Below, piece by piece: positions 1 through 11,929 of a stretch of 64,000 nucleotides of DNA (its first letter is position 1; the number at the start of each line of letters is the position of its first letter). The stretch is taken from the NCBI GenBank assembly GCA_003024175.1, contig MDYQ01000137.1, forward strand, positions 1 to 64,000, read 5' to 3'. The notes under the pieces are model-generated. The model saw nothing but the letters and a program-made list of their open reading frames with translations. It searched no databases and had not been told where the DNA came from. Made by a program: the position numbers and the translations under genes. Source of the stretch: Planoprotostelium fungivorum (taxonomy: Eukaryota > Evosea > Variosea > Cavosteliida > Cavosteliaceae).

Positions 1-3000
1 CTCGTTCCTTACATCTGCAACAACTTGAACAATTACGAGCTCGCCATCAAATTGGCCTCGCGCAACAACTTGCCCGGAGCGGAAGATTTGTTCCAGAACC
101 AGTTCAACCGCCTCTTCCAATCGGGACAGATCAAGGAAGCCGCCAAGGTCGCTGCCGAGTCACCTCAGGGTGTGCTGAGAACACCAAAAACCATCCAGAT
201 GTTCCAGCAGCTGCCTCAGCAGCCCGGCCAACCTGCACCCATCTTGCAGTACTTTGGTGTTTTGCTCGAGAAGGGCAAATTGAACGCCGCCGAGACCGTA
301 GAGCTCGCCCGCCCCGTCTTGGTCCAGGGAAGGAAAGAGCTGCTGGAGAAGTGGTTGTCGGAGGACAAGCTCGGATGTTCCGAGGAGTTGGGAGACATGG
401 TCAGACAGGCCGATGCCAAGATGGCACTCACGGTGTACTACCGGGCCGGTACTCATCCCAAGGTCGTCATGCTCTTCGCCGAGACCGGACAATACGACAA
501 GATCGTGCCGTACTGCCAGAAGGTCTCGTTCAACCCCGACTGGAAGCAGCTTCTCAACAATCTCGTACAAGTCAACCCAGACGCCGCCGCCAGCTTTGCC
601 GCCAATTTGGTCAACGCACAAGGAGGTTCTCTCATCGACGTCAATGCCGTCGTCGACACGTTCATGAGAAAGGGAATGATCCAGCAGACGACTTCTCTCC
701 TCTTGGAAGTCTTGAAAGAGAACCGTCCCCAAGACGCAGCTCTGCAGACCAAGTTGCTCGAGATGAATCTCATCTCTGCCCCCGCCGTCGCTGACGCCAT
801 TCTGGCCAACAACATGTTCACCCACTATGACAAGGCCAGAATCGGAACTCTCTGCGAGAAGGCAGGCCTCATGCAGCGCGCCCTCGACCACTACACCGAC
901 ATCAATGACGTCAAGAGGGTCTTGACCAACACCCAAGCCTTCCAGCCCGACTTCCTCGTCGGTTATTTCTCTCGCCTCTCGGTGGAAGATTCGCTCGAGG
1001 TCCTGAAGAACCTCCTCCGCCTCAACATCCGTCAGAACCTTCAGATCGTCGTCCAAGTCTGCTCGAAATACTCGGAGCAGTTGACGCCCACCAAAGTCGT
1101 CGAGTTGTTCGAGACGTTCAAGAGCTACGAAGGTCTCTTCTTCTACCTGGGCTCTCAAGTCAACACGTCGCAGGACCCCGTCGTGCACAACAAGTACATC
1201 GAGGCTGCCGCCAAGACCGGACAATTCAGAGAAGTCGAGAGAATGGTCAGGGAGTCCAAGTCGTACGACCCGGCCAAGATCCGCGATTTCCTCAAGGAGG
1301 CCAAATTGGCCGATCAGCTCCCCTTCATCATCGTCTGCGACCTCCACGGATTCGTCGACGACATGACAAAGTTTCTGTACAAGAACAACATGTCGAGATA
1401 CATCGAGGCCTACGTCCAGAAGATCAACCCCGTCAACACCCCCACCGTGGTCGGCACTCTCATCGACGTGGGCTGCAACGAAGACTACATCAAGAACCTG
1501 TTGATGTCCGTGCGATCTCTCTGCCCCACCGACGCCCTCGTCGAGGTCGTGGAGAAGAGAAACAAGATGAAGATTATCCACCCGTGGTTGGAGTCGAGAG
1601 TTGCCGAGGGCAGCCAAGAGCCAGAGCTTCACAACGCCCTCGCCAAGATCAACATCGACAGCAACAAGAGTCCCGAGCAGTTTTTGAATGACAACCCGTA
1701 CTACGACTCCCGCGTCATCGGAAAGTACTGCGAGAAGAGAGATCCCTACCTCGCCTTTGTTGCCTACAAGAGAGGCATGTGTGACGACGAGATCTTGGCC
1801 GTCACGAACAAGAACAATCTCTTCAAGCACCAGGCCAGGTGAACCATCCGTCTACAACGCGTCGACTCACACCGTGACAGATACTTGATCACCCGTCAGG
1901 ACCCAGAGCTGTGGGCCAAGGTACTCAACGACCAGAACGAGTTCAAGCGTCAAGTTGTAGATCAAGTCGCTCAGACTGCTCTGCCCGAGACAAAGAACCC
2001 AGACGAAGTCAGCTCCACCGTCCGTGCCTTCATGGTGGCCAAGCTGCCCAACGAGCTCATCGAGCTGCTCCAGAAGGTATTCCCGCGCGTACAATCTCTC
2101 GTCTGATGCGTTGTAGATCGTCCTCGACTCTCGCAACACCGAATTCTCCGAGAACAAGGACCTGCAGAACCTTCTCATTCTGACCGCCATCAAGGCAGAC
2201 ACGACAAAGGTGATGGACTACATCAAGAGACTGGACAAGTACGACGGGCCCGATATTGCCTCCATCGCCATTCAGGCCGAGCTGTACGAGGAAGCCTTCA
2301 CCGTCTACAACAAGTTCAAGCTGCAGACTGACGCCATTGACGTTCTCATCAATCACGTTCACGATCTGAACCGCGCGACCGAGTTTGCCGACCGCATTGC
2401 CACCCCCGAAGTGTACACCAAGTTGGGTAAGGCTCAGCTGGACGACAACCAAGTCAAGCAGGCCGTCAATTCCTTCCTCAAGGCCAACGATCACGAGTTT
2501 TACCACGAGGTGAGGTGAAAAAAAGATGCCGGAGCTGAGGATCGAAACCAGGTCATCTACGCCGCCAACAGCCAAGGAAATTTTGAGGACCTCGTTCGTT
2601 ACCTGGAAATGGCCACGAAGAAGATCAAGGAGCCTCAGATCGAGTCCGAGTTAGCCTACGCTTACTGCAAGACCGACAAATTGTCCGAATTGGAGGAGTT
2701 CATCTCCACCCCTGGCTGTACCGCCAACGTGTTGGACACCGGAGACAGATGTTACGCCGAAGGCTTGTACGAGGCCGCAAAGATTCTCTTCAACAACATC
2801 TCCAATTACGCCAAGCTCGCTTCAGCTTTGGTCAGGCTGGGAGAATATCAGGAGGCTGTCGATTCCGCCAACAAGGCCAACTCGAGCCGAACCTGGAAGG
2901 AAGTCAATCTCGCCTGCGTCGACGCCAAGGAATTCAGATTGGCTCAGATCGCTGGACTTCACTTGGTCGTCGTTCCGGACGAGCTCGAAGAGGTGAGAGT

Positions 3001-4495
3001 CTCCTTCTATCACCGTCTGACCTTGTCAGGTACTCCGTGTCTACGAGAACAGAGGACACTTTTCGGAGCTGATCCAGCTGTTGGAGCAAGGCATCACGAC
3101 CGAGGGTGCACACGCCGGTCTCTTTACCGAGCTGGCCGGTCTGTACAGCAAGTACAAGGAGGAGAAGCTGATGGACTTTATCAAGGCCCAGTACAAGAGG
3201 ATCAACATCCCCAAGGTGGCCAACTACGCCCAACTTAACTCTCAGTGGCCCGAGCTCGTGTTCCTTCACACTCACTATGATGAGTTTGACGAGGCCGCGC
3301 TTGTCATGCTGAACCACCCCGCCGAGTCCTTCGACCACGCCTTGTTCAAGGAAGTCGTGCCGAAGGTGGGACCATCTACAGTGTTGTAGATTGACGGTGA
3401 TAGGTACACAACACGGACGTTTGCTACAGATCGATCCAGTACTATCTGTCCGAGCAACCCAATCTCATCAACGACCTGCTCACCGCCCTCATTCCCAGGT
3501 ACGTACCGTACGTAACGTTCCCAATACTCACCCCTCCCAGGGTCGACCACAGCCGCGTCGTCGGACTCGTTCGCAAGATGAACCATCTCCCCATGATCAA
3601 GCCTTACCTCTTGGCCGTGCAGGAGAAGAACGTCCAAGCCGTCAACGACGCTCTGAACGAGCTCCTCATCGAAGAGGAGGACTTTGATGCCCTTCGCTCC
3701 AGCGTCGACGCCCACGACAACTTTGACAAGCTCGCCCTCGCTCAGCAGGTGACCGAAGATGGAAAACTTTATATTCTGACCCCCGTGCAGTTGGAGAAGA
3801 ATGATCTGTTGGAGTTTAGAAGGATCGCCGCTTACATCTACAAGTCCAACGCCAAGTTCCAGCAGAGTGTCGAGCTGTCGAAGCAAGACAAGTTGTACAA
3901 GGACGCCATCCAAACTGCCGCAGAATCGAAGAGACAAGACGTCGCCGAGGGACTGCTCGAGTTTTTCGTTCAGCAGCAACTGAAGGAGGCCTTCGCCGCG
4001 ACGCTCTACTCTTGCTACGACATCATCAGACCTGACGTCGCACTCGAGTTGGCCTGGAAGAACCAGATCATCGACTTTGCCTTCCCCTTCTTGATCCAGG
4101 TGAGATGCTTCATCTACAACGAGACGGTCCTGACGGCGGAACAGGTGTTCAGAGAGTACATCACAAAGGTGGACACTCTGTACAAGGATTTCGACAAGAA
4201 CAAGAAGGAAGAAGAGAAGAAGGCCAACGAGGTTCAGAACTTCAACCAACCGAACGAAATGTACCTCGGGAACACTCTGCAGATCGGGTACTACCCTCAG
4301 GGAGGCCAGCCCGACGCTTCAGGCTACGGAGTCGGTGGTGGATTTGGTGGCAACCAAGGCTACGGCATGGATCAGTACGGTAACGCCGCCGCCGGTGGTT
4401 TTGGCGGGAACGCAGGGTACGGAGCGCAAGGAGGATATGGTGGATTCCAACAACAACAAGGTTTTGGAGGAAACAACTCTGGCTTCGGATTTTAA
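1..4495 (+). CDS. CLTC: Clathrin heavy chain, 3' part (5' end outside window)
   Basis: The reading frame is open from the first base and matches clathrin heavy chain from about human residue 410 to the C-terminus: distal leg, knee, proximal leg and trimerisation region. Landmarks are ELFxxxF-type heavy-chain repeats, [10 protein letters not shown] near 390, [18 protein letters not shown] near 1700 and [12 protein letters not shown] near 2930. The tail is rich in Gly, Tyr and Gln (4260-4490) where animals have a QLMLT-type tail. It forms triskelia for coated vesicles. At least eight short introns are seen: 1839-1880, 2077-2116, 2512-2553, about 2995-3030, 3367-3404, about 3499-3540, about 3749-3792 and about 4099-4143. 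The last two have no in-frame stop, so retention would only insert 14-15 residues. A possible polyA signal (AATAAA) lies at about 4499. The identification is firm; individual splice sites are by eye. Confidence 0.97.
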
Positions 4496-5587
4496 TAGAA
4501 ATAAATATCAGTGCACATGATGAATTTGGACTGCCGATGCAAAGCAAGGCCTGTTTGCTGCGGTAGAGAGATCATAAGCTTGTTGTTGGCAGACGAGAAG
4601 GTAGATCCATCGGCTGAAGACCATCATCAGCAGCATGCGAACCGTTCCAGACATGAATGAGAGGGTGGATATACAGACATAGTGAGAATGCTGTTGAGGG
4701 ACATGGATTCTACAATGTCTCTTGATGCGAAGAGACTTCGAGTGAAGCTACATCTTGGAGATGAAACTGCAGCAGATGTTCGATGCTGAACTCAATCGGC
4801 CTCATGTAAACAAATTGCTGAGAAGAATGACAAGAAGTAGTCTCCTTCCTGCATTCATTCTTTTACATTCCAAGTGTCTTGCCCAAGATGGTGTCCTGTG
4901 CCTGTAAGATAGTCAGTTACGACCGAAACGTACTGGTTACACAGAGGCTCATCGCAGGGCAGGATAGACTCGAGCATCTCAGTCTGCTGTTCTCCCCTCA
5001 ATTCGAGTTCGAAAACAGCTCGACCTCGACGTCTCTGTCCCCCTCCCAAGTTCATGCGATGTCCTCGTGTTCTCATAGAAGGGCTGCTCTCACTTGTCGA
5101 TCTTCCTCGTTATGCTATACAAGCCCGCCGTATCATAGGGCGTTCCTCTTCACAGAAATCTCATCCGATTCCAAGTTTTCTTTGACTTTTCGCATTCTTA
5201 CTCGGCAGAGAGGGCGAAAGGTTTTATCAAAGGATAAAAATTGAAGTTCAGGTGAGAAAATCATCTCTGAGTCAAGAAGAAGCAGAGAACGAGAGGGAGA
5301 ACGAATACTAAAGGTTCCCTTTTTCCTTCAACGAAGAGGAGGAGTGCGAAGAGGAAGCGAGGAATTCCTCGGGCTTCTGTTGTCAGTTCCTGCGGACAAA
5401 CCAGGGCTCCTCCTGGTTCTGTGATTGAAGGTGATGAGGCGATATTAGACTTCCCCTCCTGATCCGACGTAGGTGACACATGGTCCCTCTTCAGTTCCCT
5501 CGCATCAGAACGATGTTCGAAGGTTGGTGATGTGAATGTTTGAGATGTTAGCAACACGATCGTTTGATGATTGCCACAAAAGATTTA
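4496..5587. other. Intergenic, no gene recognised
   Basis: This is about 1.1 kb between clathrin (ending 4495) and the convergent CHY zinc-finger gene (ending 5588). Short open frames occur on both strands, for example 4879-5244 on the plus strand, but none shows a recognisable domain, and their composition is unlike the flanking exons. The stretch 5270-5360 is purine-rich. It probably holds the two 3' UTRs. Confidence 0.5.
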
Positions 5588-8240
5588 TCATGCGGCGGGC
5601 TGCACAGCCGAACGGTTGTCTCGTATGGCAGCACCCTTCTGACCGACCCTCTTGTCTTTCTGAGATTGCGTCTTGTTCTGGTTCTTGTGCTTGTGACTGT
5701 CGTTGCGGTTTAATCGCAGCACGTTCCTGCAGCCTAACTCTCATCAGTTTCACTTGCGTTCAAAACTCTTCTCACCTTTTCCTCCCTCCCAGAAATGATG
5801 CGCGGCCTGTTTGAATTTTAAATCAACACACTTAACGGAAATCGATGCTCACGCCACTCGTCATGCTAGCTCCACACACGCACGGCTTGTCGCTGTACGG
5901 TTGTTCCCTCGAGCAGAACCCACAGATCATGCGGTTGGCCCACTACAACGAGTCAACCTTCTCTCTCCCTCGTCTCACCTTCATCTCGTGTCCATCCGTG
6001 TTGTGGTTGTCGTGACAGATATCACAAGGGAAGGCACGATCGCAGCAAGGAAATCTCAGCCACCTCTTAGACTTCTTGTAATGCTGGCAGGCTCCCTCGT
6101 CAGGAAGTGGCTGACCCACCTGCCCTGAGTGTCAGACAATTCATCGAAATTTCATGAAGAATCGAAATTTCGAGGGAATTCGAGGTACTCACTCGGATGC
6201 CAGTTGTAGACGGATCTTTTTCTTTTTTCTTCTTGATGACGATGTTGGTCGGCAGTGGTCTCGCAATGCGGACTCTCTGAAATTTCGGACTATTGTCTTC
6301 AGATTCCTCTACAACGGTCACGTGACTCACCCTCCCAAGGAGAGAGAGCCTCTGGCGTGACAGCTCTGGCAGTTGAAATGGTTTTCGTCTCCACCGTGAG
6401 GTAACTTCTTCAACGTCTGCACGGAAGAGCAACTCATGCAGTTCATTTGATAATTGCAAGGCAGCAGATCGAGAGGCTGACACTCCACCAGATCCAGATA
6501 GCCCACGATCTTACTGTTCTCGTGCATGGCCTCTGTTTCCCGCCTCTCAGAACGATTTGAAATTCGAATACGCACCGGAACGGAAGACTGCCGTGTGAGC
6601 AGCGCTGCACTTTTGACATTCCTGACCGAAAGAGAAAGGAGAACCACCGTTCGAATGCTCCGGTGACAAACTACAACCAGTCAACGACCTCCTATGACGT
6701 CACGTGACGTCACCTGATCTGGACCTGCGTACGGCATCTGGCGCATTGTAGAACGATGTTGATCACTGTACATTCCACCAGGCCCACGTTGACCATGTTC
6801 AATTCGGTGAAATAAATCTGTAGGTGTCACAATCGATCTACAATTCAATTGTAGATCTCACCTGTGTACCACGATGAGCTGTACTGCTGCCAAATTTAGC
6901 ATCGGGGGTAGACTCTTCCTCTTCTGATGTCGCGTCACACGTCATCCATCTACAACGACCACTCACCCTCTTCGAGAGAGGCTTCCAGCTCCAGTAGCAG
7001 AGCTTCCTCTTCTTCTTTCTTTCTCTTTATCTCAGCCGCTATCTTTGCATCTTCCTTTGCTCTATCCGCCAATTTGTCTCGATTCAAAAATTGAAATCCC
7101 GCCCTCTCCAATTCGAAGTTGGTGGTCATCTACAACGGTCTATTTCCATTCGAATAAGACCCTCTCACCTCTTTGCTGACCATCAGCTTCTCTAAATTGG
7201 TGTTGAGCCATCGTGTCAGTCCGACCAACATGGGTCGATTTACGTATGCATTCGCCGCCCTCATCCTCACTTCGTTCGATATGTGGCTGAAAAAGGATGA
7301 AAAATCGCCAAACTACAACGAGCCTTACTCTCTGATCTTCTCTGGTATGTCTTCGTTTAAGACGCTGATCTCGCAAGGAGCTTTTGGATAAGTTTCCTGA
7401 AATGATTAAGAGGAGGAGGAGAGGTTTTAGCTTACGGGTATCAGTATCTCTACGTGTATCCGTTGTATGTCGTAAGGAAAGTCTGGATCAGATGGCTTCA
7501 TCTTGAACGTGATACGAATCGGACTGGCACCGCTGGGAGGATGAGCATCATCATCATTGGTGATCGTCATCGTAAAGGAGATCACCTCTCGCACTGGAAG
7601 TCTTCCGGATATTTTCGAGAGAATTGTTCGAGTTCTTCTTGGAATGGTAACGCCTTCTTTGTACTCTTCTATGGAATGACGTCACGAGAAATGGATGATG
7701 GTGGTGTCATTGTGAGGGCTCACCTTCTTGATATCTCTCTTGATCGCCTTCTCAGCTTTGCTCTTCTTGTTCTGATTCTCTGCCAGATGGACTTTGCATT
7801 TCTGTCCCTTGAATTGGAGCTCGCTCAACTTTTCCATACATTCTTTCGCTGCCTTTGGATTCAATGCTGCACCTGGGGTGTTCTGGTTGATGTTAAGAGA
7901 ATGAAGTATACCAGATAGATGATATACCTCTGATGAGGGTGCACGCGTGACGTGTATCCATCCTTTTCCTGTCGATTTTGGGCCGTAATAGAAGATACCT
8001 GCGTTGATTCTGTAGACAGTCACGTGATTTGATGTGATGCAGTTTGGCTCACACAGAGAAAGATGCACCAAGTGTCGCTGAACAAGTCTCTTGTAGATCG
8101 TTCTTGGTCAAGAGGGAGTGCAGGTCTTCAAAATGGAAGTATGTGAATGGTGCAGTCTTTGGCTTCTGTTCTTGTGGTTTCTTCTGTTCCTTAATATTCA
8201 CGGTTTGTGTCGGTGGGACAGCTGTGATGGGAGAGCTCAT
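5588..8240 (-). CDS. RWD-domain and CHY-type zinc-finger protein
   Basis: From ATG at 8240 the exons read through an RWD-like region (about 7650-7170: YPEDFQCER, then a strand ending ILIPETYPKAPCEI, then LTRWLNTNLEKLM). A charged coiled coil follows (7110-6970, EIKRKKEEEEALLLEL). Next come paired zinc ribbons (CARC near 6740, CQKC near 6610, CMSC and CQSC near 6450-6370). The CHY finger follows at about 6120-5870 with the family signature HYKKSKRWLRFPCC, CDICH, ANRMICGFCSREQPYS and CVCGA. The tail is rich in basic and Gln residues and ends at TGA 5588-5590. This domain order is known from fungal and protist CHY proteins that bind zinc; relatives include yeast Hot13 and the CHY module of RCHY1-type ligases, but no RING was seen here. 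About ten short introns interrupt the gene, several ending in GTTGTAG. Exon borders near 7000-6720 are tentative. Confidence 0.88.
6695..6712. promoter_or_regulatory. Perfect 18-bp CRE/E-box palindrome inside an intron
   Basis: The sequence TGACGTCACGTGACGTCA is its own reverse complement. It lies directly behind the 5' splice site of an intron of the CHY gene (intron about 6670-6713, read on the minus strand). It fuses two CRE half-palindromes (TGACGTCA) around a CACGTG E-box. Whether any factor binds it is unknown. Confidence 0.6.
6835..6857. repeat. Intronic palindrome, 11-bp arms (TCTACA/TGTAGA class)
   Basis: The left arm GATCTACAATT and right arm AATTGTAGATC are exact inverted copies around one central base, inside an intron of the CHY gene. 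It is the longest member of the recurring TCTACA...TGTAGA palindromes seen in introns across this window. Confidence 0.75.
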
Positions 8241-8631
8241 GTTGTTGTTGCGTGTCCTGATGTTGTGTGTTTTGTGGAGGCCACTAATCCCGAGCCTCCG
8301 AGGCACATTTCCGAGATGGGAATGCTCAGACTGACAACCATGCACGTCAACAGAGTCACATGACTTACCTACTCTTCTGTACGTGCACCTGACGAGGAGG
8401 TCAACAATCATACGGCGAGAATCTCATCCTGCGTTCGACAGCGTACGCTGACATCCTTTGAGGTTGAACGTCAGCAGCTAGACGGTCACCAATGCAACAG
8501 CAAGTTGCAGTGCTGTGTAGTCTTTTCAAAAGAGAAGATGAAACAAGTGTTACAGTGAATCTTCAGCACAGTTCGGAGAAACCGGATCATGTTCGGAAAA
8601 ATACGGACACGCACATCAAAGGCAGCACAAA
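8241..8631. other. Divergent intergenic region (shared promoter)
   Basis: This 391-bp gap separates the start codons of the CHY zinc-finger gene (minus) and the thioesterase gene (plus). It must hold both promoters. No coding similarity and no clear TATA element were seen. The sequence just before the plus-strand ATG (GGCAGCACAAA) resembles the leader in front of surface gene C (GGCAGCACAAAACG). Confidence 0.5.
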
Positions 8632-9531
8632 ATGAGCGTCATACCACAGACATTCTCCCTCGTCAAGAACATCTTGCTGAATGTATTGTCTCGACCTCTT
8701 TTGAGTTCGACAGTGATAGCATTTCTGGCGCTGCATTGGAAATCTCTTCCCCTCGCTTACCACTTGAGATTTGCCGTGCTCATCTTGAGGTGACGAGTCT
8801 TATCCGACCTCCATTAATCACCTTCGCAGATGGAGACTGTCCTCTAAAAGACCCAAACCCGATCTCCTGACAGAAGGAACCGTCCATCGTGACCGCCTGC
8901 TGTTAGACGATCTAGATTTCAATCTTCACATGAACAACAGCACATATAACAAGCACGGCGACTTCGCTCGTGTGGGACTTTTCCTCAGCTCTGGCCTACA
9001 CCAAGTGAGTCAACCACCGCGTTCTTCTTCATGCTCCACGTCCATCATCTCATCTGATTTACGAAAGGTCATCCGTAAGAGAGGTTGGTGGTATGCTAAC
9101 GGTGGAGTATATTTTTCCTTCAGAAGAGAGATCAAACCCTTTTCTCTGTGGACCATCCACTCGAAGTTGCACAGGTGAATATCGTGTGAGGAGGTGATGA
9201 TGATGATCGTCATCAGCTACGACACCAAATGGCTCTTCTTCGAGCACAAGTACGAAGTCAATGGTCAAGTGGCCGCAGTCGGCTTCTCAAAGTTTGTCGT
9301 TAAGACGAGAGATGGGAAAGATGTGGCTCCGTTGGATGTTTTAAAGGCGTTGATCTACTCAGATCCTTCTTCTTCTCTCTCGCTGACAAAGGTGAGAGCA
9401 TCATGAACGTATGTAAGAAGACATCAAATGATGGGTGGTAGATGCTGGAAAGACCACCCAATTGGAGTGGATCGCAGTTTGGTGCTGATCTCCTCAACAT
9501 CGAGAAGAGCCTCAACACGAAACTAGAATAA
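8632..9531 (+). CDS. THEM6-like hotdog-fold (4HBT family) protein with N-terminal membrane anchor
   Basis: ATG at 8632 opens a hydrophobic N-terminus (LLSSTVIAFLALHW) that looks like a single membrane anchor. The conserved THEM6/4HBT core follows: LDDLDFNLHMNNSTYNKHGDF near 8910-8955, the family motif D-x-D/N-x-x-x-H-M-N-N. Then come GGVYFSFRREIKPFSLWTI (about 9105-9160) and DTKWLFFEHKY (about 9222-9255). The protein ends KSLNTKLE before TAA 9529-9531, which overlaps a polyA signal (GAATAAATC). Four introns are inferred: about 8791-8830, 9004-9068, 9176-9218 and 9392-9442. THEM6-type proteins are membrane-bound, with poorly known activity; acyl-CoA hydrolysis is only inferred from the fold. 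Length, about 230 residues, fits the family. Confidence 0.85.
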
Positions 9532-10597
9532 ATCAGAATCAATCTCTGTAACGAATCCTCATCCACCAGAAATCAATGAGAGAGGGCTACACCGTCGGTC
9601 ATCAGGTGGCAGTTGCAAGTGTCGACGGGTGGATTGGCACATTGATTGATTGAAATCCCCTTTCTTCTGGATTCAGGATTTTTCTCAACTCCGAATTCCG
9701 CTTCACGGAAGGGTCGGAAAAGCAACCGACGCATCATCAGAAAACAAAAGACAGATCAAAAGCACACAGACCAGAGATGACGGAACCGGATGATGTTACC
9801 GTGTCCTCCTTTCAAACGATCAGTAGGGTCACTCACACAGTCCGGCATGTTGGGAGAGTCCAAATGCTGGGGTGGCAGGCGAAGCCTTCACAGGCGCCGA
9901 TCATCGTGCGGAAGAGAGAGGAAGAGATGCTGAGGGACAGAGAGAATGTAAGGAGGATCGTGACGGGAGGATCTTGGATAGAGGAGATGGAGTATGACAT
10001 CAGAGAGAAATGTATGACCTAGAGAGGCTTTTGAAGACGCACCACCAGAGTAGACTAGAGATTCAAATGAGAACCAAAGACACAAGATCGGAGTACTCCG
10101 CCGTCCCCGTTGTATATACATAAAGATTGAATCGAAAGTAGAGACAATGAGCGCTCTTGTGGTGGTCTCGATGATATGACGACCCACTCCAGCCACAGTC
10201 TTCACTGAGAGTTCAGAAACGTAAGAGTGACATTCTACTAATCGTGGATTCCTGGTGCTGCCCTCTCAATATAATAGAATCTGCCCAGTCAGCTGGTCCA
10301 GACTGAGAACACTTTCAGGCGTAGTCGTGAGCCTCTATAGACGGCCTGCGTTGCCGATATAAGACAGCACCTGCCTGCTCTGTTTATCGGCGTGACAGAA
10401 GAGCTATTTCAGACCTGTTTCTGCCGCGTCTGACACCACATAGGATCAAATGTGAACGACAGATGAAGTCGGCCGCCGCCTCTCACATGCCCACAGATGT
10501 TAGTCACGTGACCCGGACGCTGCGCTTGCACGTTAACTAACGAGGGATCTCCAGGAGAGATTGCTTGTGTCACAGGATCATAATCAACACCAGAGAA
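9532..10597. other. Intergenic region upstream of surface gene A
   Basis: No recognisable gene. An 81-codon frame (ATG 9777 to TAG 10022, rich in Arg and Glu, ending EEMEYDIREKCMT) could encode a small protein, but I see no family. The right half is the promoter of surface gene A. It contains a TCACGTGAC site at 10503-10511 and the GCCGATA/TTATCGGCG pair listed separately. Confidence 0.45.
10353..10392 (+). promoter_or_regulatory. GCCGATA ... TTATCGGCG inverted pair upstream of surface gene A
   Basis: GCCGATA begins at 10353 and its inverse TTATCGGCG covers 10384-10392, which is 245 and 214 bp before the ATG at 10598. The same pair occurs at a similar distance before gene B, and one clear site before gene D, suggesting a shared regulator of the array. 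This is inferred from position and recurrence only. Confidence 0.45.
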
Positions 10598-11929
10598 ATG
10601 TACAAGGCTGCTTTCCTCCTCTTGGCCATCTTTGCCCTCGCATCCGCTCAGCTGCTCTCAGCCACCTCGACTCAGACTGTAACAGCTGGAAACTCGGCCA
10701 ACTTCAAGTTGGGTGGAACCCTCGCAGGTCTAACGGCCGTCCTTCCCAGCGTGGACATCACGTCCAATGTCTCCGGATCCATCACCGTCACGCTGACCGT
10801 CAGCGCCGTGGACTCCATCTTGAACTCTGCCGGTGCCGTCGGTTTCTCTGGAGGCCTCAACTTGAACGCAAACAACGCGGGTGTCTTTGCTGATGCCTCG
10901 TTCGCATCCTCCCTCTCTGGTATCTTCGGCTCCATCTCGAACGCCCTCTTGACCGGATTATCTCTGTCAGTCAAGTGCAACGGACCCGCCACCATCACCA
11001 TCTCTGGCTCTTTCGGTGCCCTCGCCGCCAGCGGACAAGTCGGTCTCTTCGTGGCCACTACTGATTACACCACCACCACCACCACATCTGGAGGATCCAG
11101 CACCACCACCACCGGAAGTGCTCAAGTCTACGGAGCCGTCCCCTACAGCATCGCCGCCGGAGGACAGACTTACACCTACACCCTCAACGTCCCCGCATCC
11201 GGAAACCTCAACAACATCGTCATCAAGCCCTTCACTCCCGCCAAGGCCGCCTCTTCCAACAACGGAGGCACCGCCGCCTCTACCGGAAGTGGATCTTTCT
11301 CCACCGCCGCCTTCATCCCCGTCGCCCTCGGATACGACTTCAACCTGCAGGGAGGACAGCAGTACGCCTTTGGAAACAACATCCAGGTGACACCCACCGC
11401 TTCATCTGGTTCCGCCGCCGGCACTCTCAACGTCAAGTTCAACGGACTCTTGACTGGCTCCAGCGGCAGCGGAGCAGACACGACCGCCTCTCAGCCACCC
11501 AACAACGGTGCCAAGAGCAACCTCTTCCTCAGTGGTTCGTACCAGTTCACCGGCAGCAGCAACACGAACAACGTCATCCAGTTCTCCGCTCCCGCCAGCA
11601 GCAGCGCCACGCTCTTCACCAACGTCACCGTCAACGGAGCCACCTCTCAAGCTTCTTCCGTCAGCGTCGCCGCGGCCGGTGAGGCGGTCGCCGCCAAGAA
11701 GGTCGCCCTCTCTTGGTTCAAGTCCACCGCAGCCGGTGCCGCCGCAACGGGCTCAGCTTGGGTCAAGGTCGCCTCGACTTCCACTTACGATGCCAGTGCT
11801 GGTCTGAAGGTGTACGCTACGGTCAGCAGCTACTCTCAGTGGACCGTCGCTGCTGATAGTGCCGCCAACGGGTTGCAGTATGCTGTCGGCACTCTGTTGA
11901 TGTGTGCCCTGTTGGTTCTCTCCTTTTAA
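10598..11929 (+). CDS. GPI-anchored-type surface protein, array copy A
   Basis: This is an intronless frame of 443 residues. MYKAAFLLLAIFALASAQ is a clear signal peptide, so I start at 10598 rather than the upstream in-frame ATG. The mature part is rich in Ser, Thr, Ala, Gly and Asn, with N-glycosylation sites (NVS, NVT). It carries the array's core motif LGYDFNLQGGQQYAFGNNIQ (about 11330-11390), then GSYQFTGSS and NVIQFSAPAS, and SSYSQWTV near the C-terminus. The last 18 residues are hydrophobic (GTLLMCALLVLSF) after small residues, as in GPI-anchor signals. I do not recognise the family. The repetitive, likely beta-rich layout suggests a cell-surface or coat protein. Copies B, C and D share the whole plan. 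It is separated from copy B by a piggyBac-like element. Confidence 0.85.
   Translation: MYKAAFLLLAIFALASAQLLSATSTQTVTAGNSANFKLGGTLAGLTAVLPSVDITSNVSGSITVTLTVSAVDSILNSAGAVGFSGGLNLNANNAGVFADASFASSLSGIFGSISNALLTGLSLSVKCNGPATITISGSFGALAASGQVGLFVATTDYTTTTTTSGGSSTTTTGSAQVYGAVPYSIAAGGQTYTYTLNVPASGNLNNIVIKPFTPAKAASSNNGGTAASTGSGSFSTAAFIPVALGYDFNLQGGQQYAFGNNIQVTPTASSGSAAGTLNVKFNGLLTGSSGSGADTTASQPPNNGAKSNLFLSGSYQFTGSSNTNNVIQFSAPASSSATLFTNVTVNGATSQASSVSVAAAGEAVAAKKVALSWFKSTAAGAAATGSAWVKVASTSTYDASAGLKVYATVSSYSQWTVAADSAANGLQYAVGTLLMCALLVLSF

Noticed and set aside
160-1830. 556-codon open frame antisense to clathrin
   Set aside because: Shadow of the strongly biased clathrin codons; no domain, and the sense strand matches clathrin residue by residue.
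3275-4249. 324-codon antisense frame over the clathrin C-terminal part
   Set aside because: Same cause; it crosses clathrin introns without sense.
9777-10022. 81-codon frame upstream of surface gene A
   Set aside because: Plausible start and stop but no homology or context; noted in the intergenic entry instead of being called a gene.
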